Shown here piece after piece: positions 39,201 to 51,200 of a DNA stretch of 64,000 nt. A program made the translations under genes and the position numbers. Position 1 is the first letter of the stretch, and the number at the start of each line of letters is the position of its first letter. The stretch comes from Gammaproteobacteria bacterium (lineage in GTDB: Bacteria > Pseudomonadota > Gammaproteobacteria > Thiohalomonadales > Thiohalomonadaceae): the NCBI GenBank assembly GCA_003252455.1, contig QKED01000094.1:1-64000 (forward strand), in the 5' to 3' direction. Under the pieces are notes generated by a model, which saw only the letters and a list, made by a program, of their open reading frames with translations, was not told the origin of the DNA and did no database searches.

Positions 39201-42200
39201 GGTGGTGTAGCGCTTGGCCGCGCTGTGGCCGCTGGCGACGTACTGGGCGTCGGCGCTGGCGATGGCGTTGTCGACCGCGGCGAGGATCTCCACGCGGTGC
39301 TCGGGGATGCCGCTCTGGATGGTGCCGTTGACGTTGATGTACTGCGCGCTGATGAAGACGCTGCCCGCGGCGATGGTGGCGCTGAGGCTGGGGTCGTAGA
39401 GCGGGCCGATGGGGTCGTCGACCAGGCTCCCCGCCGCCTCGTTGGCCTGGGCCACCGAGGCGTAGACGTTGATCGGGTCGCCACCCATGTGCGCCCAGCG
39501 CGAGCCGGTGAGGAGGAAGTCGCCGCCGCTGTTGGTGGTGAGTGACCCGGCGGTGAGGTCGCCGTTGATCAGCAGGCTGCCGTTGCCGCTGTCGAGCACC
39601 ACCTGGCCGAGCTGGTTGGCGACCGCCCCGGCGACCAGGATGTGCGCCACCCCCGCCTGCTGGTTGACCACGCTGATCACCGGCTCCGGGCTGGTCGCGG
39701 CGACCGTCAGGCTGAAGGCGGCGCTCGCCGAGGTCACCGCCTGGCTGTTGAGGGCGTTGATCTCGACATCCGAGGTGACCGCGACGTTGTTGAACCAGAG
39801 CTTGCCACCGTACTGCTCGGGGATGGTCAGCCCCTTCAGCTCCAGGCTGGCGCTGCTCTTGTTGAGGATCTCGATGCGCACGTCGCCCGGCGCGGTGATG
39901 GCACCGCTGCCGGTGAGGGAGTCGGCCTCCACCAGCACGTTGCCGGAGCGGGCGGTGACCGGGTCGATGACGTAGAAGGGGAGGTCCAGGCCGTTCTGCA
40001 CGCTCACGGTGTCGGTGATGGGGTCGTAGGCGGCGCTGCCACCCATGCCGTTGATCACCGCGATCCACGCCTCCAGCTCGGCCTGGTAGACCGCCTCTTC
40101 TGGCGTCCCGGCCACCGCCTGCTTCTGCGCCAGCAGCTCGGCGATAAAGGCGGAGAAGGAGGCGTCGATCGGCTTCACCTGCAGGGTCGGCGTGGTGAAA
40201 CCGGCGTCCTGCTGCGAGAGGCTGCCGTCCGCCTCGATGGTCAGACGCTGCAACGCCTCCTGACCGACGACGATAGCGCCGTCGACCACCACGCGGTTGG
40301 CGACGTTGGAGTGCTGGGTGCCGCCGAAGTTGACTGCGTAGCCGCGCTCGATGGACTGGGCGTAGAGGGTCGGGATGCCCTCGTCGGTGAGCAGGTGGAC
40401 GTCCTGCTTGCCGGTGAGGACGGCTCCGCTCTGCACCACCACCTGGTTGCTCTGGTTGACCACGCTCTGCGCGCTCGCCGTAGCCGCGTCGTTGACCGCC
40501 TGGGAGTAGGCGCCGCCCCACGTCGTCAGGGTGTAGGCGTTGCTCTCGGGGATGTTGAAGACGTCGGCGATGCGATCGGACTTCCCCGCCAGCAGCTTGA
40601 TGTCGCCCACCGCGTTGACCGTGGCGCCGCTGCCGATCTGCACCTGATTGAGCGCGTCGACCTGGGCGTGGGCGTTGGCGCTCGGGTCGCCGAAGGCCCC
40701 GGCGATGGCGGCGGAGCCATCCACCGTGAGGTCCGCCGTGGACCAGGCGGCCAGACGCAGGTCGGCCTGGGCATCGAGTCGTGCGTTGCTGCCGAGGGTG
40801 ACCAGGGCGTCGTCGTTGTGCAGCAGGATGTGGTCGTCGACGCTGTTGATCGCCACCGCCGCGTTGTTACTGATCTTGGCGGTATTACTCAGGGTGGTGC
40901 GGTTGACCGCCGTCAGCGCGAAGCTGTCGCTGCCCGTCGGCGTACCCGTCTGGGTCAGAACCGCCCCCTGCCCGACCAGGTTCTGACTGGAGAGCCAGGT
41001 GTCGATGTGGCTCTGCACGGCGCCACCGCTGCCGAGCAGGCTGCCGGAGACGGTGTAGAGGTCGACACGCCCGGCGCTCACATCCTGCTCGGCGTGGATG
41101 GCGAAACGCCCTGCATTCGCCTGGCGATAGCTGCCCACCTGCGCCTTGAGGTCACCGCTGAGATTGACGTCGATGCGCGGCGCGCCGACGGTGACCCCGA
41201 CGGAGACGGCGAGGTTGTCGATGGTGGAGTAGACGCGGCGGTCGTGCTGCGCGCTGATGCTCAGGCTGCCGACGTTGATGGAATCCGTGTTGCCGCTGCT
41301 GGCGTCGGCGAGACCCGCCAAGGTGACGGTGTTGGCGTTGACGATGGCCTCGGCGGGCGCCGCCCCGGCGCCCGCGCCAAAGGTGCCGATCAGGGCGGCG
41401 GAGAGGGTGTCGCTGTTGGCCTCGTAGCGGTCGTCGCCGCTGGCGCTGATGTTGAGGCTGCCCGCCTGCACGCTCACCCCCGTGCCGAGCAGGGCGCTGG
41501 TCTGCACGCTGTTGTTCAGCTCGGCGCGGTTCAGGCCGATGGCGGCGACGCCGCCGAAGCTGCCGCCGTTGGCCTCGGCGAAGAGGTCGACCTGGCTGTC
41601 GGCGCTGAGGGTGAGGCTGCCGCCGACGTTCAGCTCGACGCCGTCACCGATGGCGGCACGGGTGGCACCCTGCGCCTGGGCGGTGAAGAGGGTCGCCTGC
41701 ACCCCGAGCAGGGCCGAGCCACCGACACCGTAGCCGAAGGTGCGCGCGGTGGGCTTGCTGGCGTCGCGCTTGCCCTGGCTGGCGCTGACGCGCAGGTTGC
41801 CCGCGGCGATGATCGAACCGACGCCGAGCAGGGCGTCGACCTGGGGCGAGACGAAGGTGTCGGCCAGGGCCACACCGCCGGTGGCGTAGAGCGAGAGGGT
41901 GAGGCCGAAGGCGTCGGCGCTGGCCTGGGCGCTGGCGTCGGCGCTGATGGTGACATCGCCGGTGGCATAGACCTCGCTGCCCGCGCCGGTGACGGCGAGC
42001 ACGCTCGGGGTGACGTGGGTCTCGATGTCGATGCCGGAACCGGCGGCGACACCGGCCACCCCGGCGTAGGCCTCCGTGGCGGCCTTGTCGCTCGCCTGGG
42101 CGCTCAGGGTGAGGGTGCCGACGGCGTGGCCGTTGGCGCCGATGAGGGCGTTGTCGAGCAGCTGGGCCGAGACCGTGCCGCCCGCCAGCAGGCGCGCCGC

Positions 42201-45200
42201 CGAGACGCCGACCACGGTGCCGCCGATGGCGCCACCGGCGGCGCGCGCGGTGAGGTCGCGCACGAGAGCGGCGCTGACGCTCACCTTGGCCGCGTCGTCC
42301 ACCGCCGCGCCGATACCGATCCATGCACGCACGTTGCTGTGGTCGTTGATCCCGGCGTACTGCGCCGCCGCGCCCACGGCGGCGCCGGTCCCGGCGTAGA
42401 CCTGGAGGTTGGCCAGATGGTTGGCGCTGGCGCTGACCAAGAGGTCGCCGTTCAAGGTGAGTGAGGCACCGTCGCCGAGGTAGGCGTTGACGTCCGCCCC
42501 CAGGTCGAGGATGCCCACCGAGCCGCTGACGCCGACCGCGCCGACGGCGAGGCCGCCGACCAGCATCTGCGCGTCGATGTGGCGTGCCGCCTCCACCTCG
42601 ATGCGGTCCCCGGCGCTCAGCGTGGCGTTGTCGGCGATGAAGGCGCTCACCCCGCTCGGCAGGCTGCGGGCGACCGTGGCCGGTGCCGTGGCATTGAAGC
42701 TCTGCTGATTGGCCGAGGTGGTCTGCTGGCTCACCAGGGCGCTGTTGTTGCCGCGCAGCTTGCTCGTGGCGCTGAAGCCGCCGAGGTTGGCGCCGTTGGC
42801 GGCGGCGCTGCCCTGCTGCTGGGTGCTGCTTTGTGCGCTGTTGCCGCTGCCGTCGCTCAGGGCGTTGCTGCCCTGGCCGTCGGCGGTGTAGTTGCCATCG
42901 GCGTTGCCGTCGATGCTCCACACCGCCACCGCCCCGGCGACGCCGACCGTGACACCACCGGCGGCGCTGACACCGACCACGTCGACCTGCTGGTCCGACA
43001 GGGCCGCCACCTGGATGTCATCGCGCGCCGCCACGCTGCCACCGACCCAGGCGAGGGTGTCGTTGTGCAGCTCGCCCACCACCACGCCGCCGGAGATGCC
43101 GCCGGTCATCAGCCCGGCGGCGAGGGCCCCAGCGTTGGCGTTGGCGCTGACCCGGTCCACCGCGCTGACCCACACATCCTGGCCCAGCGCCGCCGCGCCG
43201 TTGGCGGCGTTGATGCTGGCGCCGCCCTCGATGTAGGCCTGGGTGTCGGCGTCCACCAGCTGCACGGCGGCGGCACCGGCGAAGGCCCCCTCGCCGCTCA
43301 GGCCACCGGCGGCGGCGAGGCCGAAGAGGCGCTCCTCGGACCAGGCGCTGACGACCAGGCCCTGCACGTTACCGGCGTAGAGCACCGTGCCGTTGGCGTC
43401 CAGCGCGCCGCTCGGTGCCTGCAGCGCCGTGGCCACGCCGTCCGCCTGCACCTGGGCGCCGCTGGCGACCCAGGCGCGGGTGTCCTTGTCGATGTTGACC
43501 AGGCTGACGCCGGCGCCGAGACCGGCCCCGGAGAGGCCGATGCCGAGGCCGCCGGCGAGCATGTCGACGCCGCTGCGGTCGCGCGCCTCGACGATGAGAT
43601 TGCCGCCGCTGTGCAGCTGCGCGGCGCCGAGCCAGGCCTGGGTCTGGGTGTAGAGGCCGAGCGAGTTGACCGACCCGGCCACCGCCGCCGTGCCCGCACC
43701 GGAGACACCGAGGGTGGCGAAGACCAGGTCCTGGGTGGCGTCGGCGCGCACCTTGAGGTCGGCCAGGGCATCCACCTGGGCGGCGGCGTCGATCCACGCC
43801 TTAGTCTTCTGCTGCAGGGTGAGCTGCTCCCAGCCGATGGCCCCGCCCACCTGACTCGCCCCGGCCAGGGCTCCCGCAATACCGCGATGAAAGAGGTCCG
43901 CCCCCGCCACCACCCAGGTCTGCTGCGCGGCCCCCGCGCCGCTCGCCTGGTTGACCAGGGCGCCGCCGTCGATGTGTGCCAGGGTGTCGACGCTGTAGAG
44001 GTTGTAGATGGCCGAGAGCTGCACCGCCGCCGTGCCGCTGCTGCCGGCGGCGCCGACGCTCCACGCCTGCACGTCGTCGCGCTGGGTGGCGCTCACCGCG
44101 ACCCCCTTGAAGCCGCTCTGCACCACCGGCGTGGCGCTGCGCTGGTTGAGGAAGTGGCTGGCGTCCAGCGCGCTGTTCTGCGGGTCGATGCCGTTGAGGT
44201 TGCCGCTCCCCTCGTCGATGCCGCCGCTGGCGGTGGCGCTGCTCCAGCTGTTGCCGATCTCGCCGATGGCGACGGTGAGGCCGTTGCCGTTGGCCAATGC
44301 ATCCACCTGCGCACCGCTGGCGATATAGGCCTCGACCCTCTCGTGGACGATGGGCACCGAGAGCGCGCCGCCGAGACCGGCGTTGCTGCCGAAGGCGAGG
44401 GAGCCGGTGCCGAGGTCCAGCTCGCTCTGGCCGTCGGCGGCGACGCGCACGCTGTCGCCGACGCTGACCACGGCGTTGGCACCGATCCAGGCCTGCGTGG
44501 TGAGGTCGAGGAGGGAGACGCCGACGCCACCGGCGACCCCGGCGCTCTCCGCGGAGAGGCCGATGGAGGCGCCGACGGAGATGAGGTGGAGCTGACCCAG
44601 GGCATCCACGCTGAGGTCGCCACGCGCCTGCAGGGTGACGCCGCTGTCGAGCCAGGCCTGGGTGGTGCGGTTGACCACCGCCACGTCGACACCCGCCCCA
44701 CCGCCGCCATGGCCGCCGTAGGCGACCGCTCCGGCGACGCCGATCAGGGTCTCGCCGTCACCGGCGCGCACGGCGACGCCCTGCCCGGCCCCCTCGCCGG
44801 TGGTGGCGCTGTTGATCTGCGCGCCCGAGCCGATCCAGGCCTGGGTCTGGTCGTTTTGCACCGTCACCGTGGCCGAGCCCGCGAGCCCCAGACCCCCGGC
44901 GACCGAGCCCGCCGCCGCGATGGTGGTGATGGCGTCGTGCGAGAGTGCGGTGAGCGCCAGCCCCTGATGCGCCTCGGTCAGGGCGTTGCCGCTGCCATCG
45001 AAGGCGCCGGTGGCGATCTGGATCGCCGTGGCGTTGCCGTCGGCCTGCAGCGTCACACCGGGGTCGACCCACGCCTTCACCGCGTTGGCGCTGATCAGGG
45101 TGGAGTTGGCCAGGCCGATGGAGGTGGCATCCGCTGCACCCAGCGAGCTGAGGGCGACGCTGCCGGCGAGGCTGAAGAGGCGGTTCTTCTCCTCTGCCGC

Positions 45201-48200
45201 CACACGCACGCTCCCGGCGGCGTGGGTCAGCCCCGAGGCGCCACTGATGTGCGCCAGGGTGAGGTCGCGCAGCACATTGACCGAGAAGGAGCCGCTGAGC
45301 GCGGTGTTGGTCCCGAGGGCGGCGCCCACGCCGATGGCGCTGATCTCCACCGCCGCGTCGGCGTCGACGAGGATATCCCCGGCACTGCTGCTCACGTGGC
45401 TGCTGTCGAGGCTCGCCTCGACCCGGTTGGCGATCACGTTGACGCCGAGGCCGAGCCCCATGGCGGTGCCCTGGGAGCCGAGGGCCAAGGCGGCGGCACC
45501 GGCCACCGAGAGCACGCTGCTCTGGTCCTGGGCGTGCAGCGCGACCCCCGCCGCCCCGGCGACGCCGTTGCCGCCCTCGCGACGGATCGCGGCGACCGAG
45601 GCACCGGCGATGAGGTTGAAGGTGATGCTCGCGGCGCCAGCCTGGTGGGTCGGCGCGGAGCCGGCGGCGAGGGCGAAACCGGCGGCGAACGCCTGCACCT
45701 GGGCCTGACCCTGGGCGTCGAGCCGCAGGTGACCGGCAGCGACCACATCGCTGTCGCTGATCAGCGCCTCTGTGCCCTCCCCGCCCACCAGCAGATTCGC
45801 GGCCAGCGAGAGGCCGTAGCCGGACTGGGAGGTGGAGGAGACCGCGCCACCGGCGACGATGCCGAGCGCCCCGGCCAGGGCCAGGGCGTGGCCCTGCTCC
45901 AGGGCGGAGAGGTGCACGTCGCCCACCGCGTCGACCTGGCTCTGGTCGGTGATGGCGGCGCGGGCGGTGTTGGCGATGGCGTTGACCGCCACCGAACCGG
46001 CGAGGACGAAGCTGCCGCTGGCACCGGCGCCGGAGACCGCCACGCCGACGATGTCGGTGCTGTTGGTCGCCTCGACCAACAGGCTGCCCGTTAGGTCGAC
46101 CGTGGAGTTGCCGATGAGCGCCTGGGTGTCGTTGAACACGCCGTTGAACACCAGCGACCCGGCGCCGCCCTTGGAGTCGTCGGTAGCGATGGCGATGGCG
46201 ATCGCCCCGGCGCCGTCGTAGACGCGGCTGTCGTTGCGCGCGTTGAGTTCGAGGTTCACCGCGCTGAGGCTGGCGTCGGCGAGCCAGGCGTGGGTGGTGG
46301 CATGCTGCACCGTGAGCACCGCGTCGGCGGCCCCAGCGACGCTGGAGGTGGCCTTGGCCGGGTTGTCGCCGAAGCCCGCCCAGCTGGCGCCGCTGGTGAG
46401 GGCGCCGCCCTTGCTGGTGCTCACCGACCCGGCCAGGGCCACGGTGATGAGCTGACCGCTGCTCTTGGCCTGTACCAGGGCGTTGCCCGCCACCGTGACC
46501 GAGCCACCGGCGATATAGCGGTCGTTGATCGCGTGTTGGCCGATGCCCGCCAGGGTCGGGTCGAGGGCGATGGCGGTTCCGGCTTGCGCCTCAAGCGCAG
46601 TGGCGGCGAGCTGGATGGTGTGGCTGTCGACGACGATGGCGTAGTAGCTGGTGCCGCTGGTGAGGCCGCCGATGGGCGTGGTGTCGCTGGTGTAGGTGAC
46701 CGCCTCGCCGGTGGTGAGGCCATGGCGGGCGTTGAAGTAGAGGGTGTCGGCGGCCCCATCCACCACCGGGATGGGGCGCAGCTGGGCGGCGATGGCGTGC
46801 TGCTGGCCGCTCGCCTGGCTGGCATCGAGGCTGACCCGCTCGGGGCTGCTGCTGAGTGCCTCGGCCCTGGACTCGGCGAGCTGGATCCGCTGGTTGTCGA
46901 CCACCACCACGTAGTAGAGGGTCCCGGCTGCTAGGCCGCCGATGGGGTCTCCCTCGCCGGGGCTGTAGAGCACCGCCTGACCGGTGCTGAGGCCGTGGGC
47001 ATAGCCGAGGTCGAGGGTGTCGCCGCTCACCTGGGTGGCCGGGTCGAAGGCGCGACCGAGGCCGTGCAGGTCGCCGGTGGCGAGCGTCGGGTCGAGGGCC
47101 AGGCGCAGGCTGTGCTGGCTGCCGGTGGCCAGCGTGGTGTCGATGACGATGCGCGGGTCGTAGCGCAGGGTCTGGGCGCTGGCGCTCGGCAGGCTGCCGA
47201 GGTCGATGCGCGCGGCGCGATAGCTCAGGGTGTGGCTGTCGCCGGTGGCCGCCGCCGGGGTGAGGGTGAGGGCGTTGCCCGCCAGGGCATCCGCCAGGGT
47301 GGCGGCGAGTTGGATGCGCGTGTCGTCGCTCGGCGTGCCGCTGGCGGGGACGATGGCGTAGTAGCTCTGGCCGTCCACCAGGCCGAGGGCGGCGGCGCCC
47401 TGGGTGTAGACCAAGGCGTCGCCGGTGGCGAGGCCGTGGGGTAGATGGAAGTCGAGGGTCTCGTAGCTGCCGTTGCCGTCCGCATCCACCAGCCCGCTGG
47501 TGAGCGCGCCGCTGCTGGCATCGAACTGGAGGTCGCCACCCTTGAGCGCCTCGGCCTGGCTCGCGGCCAGGGCGATATGCGTGGCGTCGAGGACGATGGC
47601 GTAATAGTGGCCGCCGCTGGCGAGGCCAGGGATCGGCGTGTCGGCGCTGTAATAGACGGCATCTCCCGTCGCGAGGCCGTGGTTGTAGCCGAGGTCGATG
47701 ACGTCGTTGAGCGCATCGACGCTGGCGCCCGCATCGCTGAAGCCGGGCAGCAGGCTGTGGACACTGCCGCTGGCGACACTGGGGTCGAGGGCGATGGCGA
47801 TGCCGTTGCTGGCGTCGCTGGCGCTGAGCGCCAGTTGCAGGCTGTCGGTGTCGCCACCGACGATGGCGTAGTAGACCTGACCGTCCACCAGCCCGCCGAC
47901 GGCGGCGCCACCACCGCTGCTGTAGCGCACGATATCGCCGCTCTGCAGGCCGTGGGCGTAGCCGAGGAGGATGCGCCCCTCGCTGGCGACGACCTGGCGC
48001 CAGGGGGCGAAGCTGTGCCCCTCGCCGTCGAAGGCCCCGGCACGGGTGGCACTGAGGCCGAGGGTGGTGCCCTCGACCTGGGTGACGTAGTAGGTCTGCC
48101 CCTCCACCAGCCCACCGATGGGGGTGCCGCCCCCGGCGGAGTAGGTGACCGCGTCGCCCACCTGGAAACCGTGGGCGTAGCCGAGGTCGAGCTGGATGCC

Positions 48201-51200
48201 CGACTGCGTGGCCGGGTCGATGAAGGCGCCCGCCTCGCCGCTCGCGCGCCCGAGGGTGACCCCCTGGCTGGTGACCGACTGCACCACGTAGGCCTGACCG
48301 TCGCCGAGCCCCTCGATGGTGAGGCCGCCACCGGCGCTGTAGACCACCTGGTCACCCACCTGCAGGCCGTGGGCGTAGCCGAGATTGACGCTGTCGTCGG
48401 CCTGCACGCCGACGCCGGGGGCGAGGCTGGCGTCGCCCAGCACCCGCTGCTGATTGCCGATCCCCGCCTCGGTCTGGCGGTCGAGGTTGTTCACCGCGAC
48501 CGCCACGCCGCCGCCCTCGTTCTTGCCCAGGGTGATGCCGCCGACGCCACCATAGAGGTTGGAGTCGTCCTGCGCCAGCACCAACAGGGATAGGTCGGTG
48601 TAGAGATAGCCCGCGTCCTTGCCTGCGATGTGGCTGGCGTCGAGGGCGGTGAGCGGGTCGACCACCTGCAGGTGCGTGTAGTCGGTGGGCAGCAGCAGGT
48701 GGGCGGTGCCGCTGGTGCCGTTCAGGTCGAGGGCCAGGGCGATGCCGTCGCGGGCATCGGCGGCGCTGGCGGCGAGCTGGATCTGCTGGGCGTCGACGAC
48801 GATGGCGTAGTAGCTCTGGCCCTCCACCAGGCCGTGGATCACGCCGCCGCCGTTGCTTGTGTAGCGCAGCGGCTGGCCGGTGGTGAGGGCGTGGTTGCGC
48901 CCGAGGTCCAGGGTGTCGGTGGCGGCGGTCAGCGCGGTGGCGGGGTCGAGGCCGGGGTAGAGGCTGTGGCTCGCGCCGCTGGTGCCGGTCAGGTCGAGGG
49001 CCAAGGCGACGCCGTTTTGCGCATCGGCCAGGGTGGCGGCCAGTTGCAACTGGTTGGCCGAGCCGCTGGGGACGATGGCGTAGTAGGTGTGGCCATCCTG
49101 CAGGCCGCCGATCACCCCACCGCCGCCGCTCTGGTAGTAGACGGCGTCGCCGCTGGCGAGGCCGTGGCTGTAGGGCAGCGTGATGGTGTCGCCGGCCACC
49201 CGCTTGAGGGCGGTGTTGGCCGGGTCGTAGGCCTCGTCGGGCTGGAAGCGCGGGTAGTCGCTGGTGAGGCCGTTGCTGGAGATGCTGTCGTAGTCGCGGG
49301 CGATGCGCACCAGTCCAGCGCCGACGACCAGCAGCGCGCTCTCGTCGATGCGCGCCACGGTGCGGTTGTCGACGTTGAGCCACTGCATGGCGCCGTTGAG
49401 GGCGAAGTCGTCGGCCACGCCGCCCTGCAGGGCCAGCGCCACGTTCTGCGCCTGGTTGTCGGCGAGCACCAAGAGCGCGCCGGTGTTGACCGAGGCCCCG
49501 GCGTCGATCAGCGCCTCGGTGTCGTTCTGGTAGACCACCGCCATCGCCGAGAGCCCTATGCCGGAGCCGCCGCTGCCGTTGAACGGCACCAGCGGCGAGC
49601 CGACGAAGTTGATGGTGTCGTTCTCGCCCTGGGCGACCAGGCTCAGCTCGCCGCCCACCGTCACCTGCGCCCCCTGACCGATGCGCGCGTGGGTGTTGGT
49701 GTTCAGCAGCAGGCCGTTGGCGCTGAAGCCGTAGGCGTTCTCCTTGGCGGCGGCGGTAGCCTCGGCCCAGGAGGTGAAGAAGCCGTTCTGGATGCCGAGG
49801 TTGAAGTTGAGCTTGTCGGTGATGGTCGAGAGCCCCTCCCACTTGGCCCACTGGATCTCGTAGGGGATGCGCGTCTGCGCCTGCACGCTGAGGTCGCCAC
49901 CGGCGCTGAGGGTGGCGCCGTCGCCGATGAAGGCGTCGGCCTGGCTGTCGAGGATGCCGATGGCGATGGCCACGCTGCCGCCGCTGCTGCGGTGGCTGTA
50001 GCCCTGGCTGGCGATGAGGTAGGAGTAGGCGCTGGTCTCCGGCATATCCTCGGCCAGCGCGTGCAGGGTGACGTTGCCCACGGCGCTGAGGCTCGCCCCG
50101 GCGGCCAACGAGGCGCTGGCGTGGTTGATGAAGTGGCCGTAGGCGACGCCGCCGGAGAAGCCCTTCTGCACCGGGTGGGCGACGGCGGAGGCGATGGTGC
50201 TGCCGCCCTTGGTCATGCGCGCGAGCATGCCGGTGAGCCGGTCGAAAATAGTCCCCGCCGGGTGCGAGGTGAGCAGGCTGCCGGAGAGTGCCGAGGTGCC
50301 GACACTGGACTTGCCCGCCACGTCGTTGCGCAGCACCGTGAGGTCGGCGCTGATCAGCGCATCGCCGCCCACCACGCTACTGCCGTCGAGGGTGGCGTGG
50401 ATGTCGCTCTCGCTCACCGCCACGGCGAGGCCGAGACCGAGCGTGCCGTCGAGGTGGGCGACGCTGCTGGCGTCCACCGAGTGCTCCTTGACGCTCTCGG
50501 CGCGCAGGGTGAGGTTGCCGCCCACGCTCAGGCTGGCGTCGGCGGCCACGTCGATAAAGGTCTGGGTCTTGGCGTAGCCCCCGGCGAGGGTGATGTTCTG
50601 GCGCTCAACGGCGGCGCTGACGCCGAGCGCCCCCTGCACGGCGGAGACGGCGAGGCTGCTGGCGGTCTGCGCGTGCAGGGTGAGGTCACCCGCGCTGCGG
50701 ACCTGGGCGCCGTTGGTGAGGCTCACCTTGGCGGTGGTCTCGGTCTGGCCGTAGGCGACGCCGAGGTAGTGGGAGATGGTGCGCACCTGGGCGGCGGCGG
50801 CGGCGTAGGCGTCGATGGTGACGCTGGCGCCGTCGATGGAGCCGCCGTCGACCAGCACCTGGCCGTCGCCGAGCGAGTAGGCCGCCCCGGCGATGAGGTT
50901 GAGGCTGCCGAGGAACTCCAGGGTGCCCTCGGCGATGGCGGCGGGGGCCCCGCCGTCGTCGAACATGGCGGCGGCGTCGGCGTAGCTGCTGAGGCTGATC
51001 GCCCCGCCACGCAGGGTCGCCTGGTGCAGTTGCAGGCCTGAGCTGGCGGTGCGCAGGTCGAAGAAGGGGATGATCAGGTAGAGGTCGTTGGAGTCGTAGC
51101 GCGCCTGGAGGTCGAGGGCCCCGGCGTGGAAGGCGCTGCCGCCCTCCACCTGGGTCAGCAGGGCCGCGCCACTGCCGACGTCGATATCCAGTGCATGCAG

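Noticed and set aside
113-46094. Very long plus-strand ORFs (700-1,170 aa) opposite the two giant genes, e.g. 3041-5488, 10690-13653, 15775-18708, 29628-32819, 36093-39545, 42579-46094
   Set aside because: They lie antisense to the giants, have biased composition (His, Arg, Gly, Ala, Val) with no domain motif, and are expected from the giants' strong GC-ending codon bias, which suppresses stop codons on the opposite strand.
19760-49195. CRISPR-like or mobile repeat interpretation of the repetitive DNA in the giants
   Set aside because: The repeats are coding, conserved at protein level and diverged at DNA level, with no spacer pattern or terminal inverted repeats.
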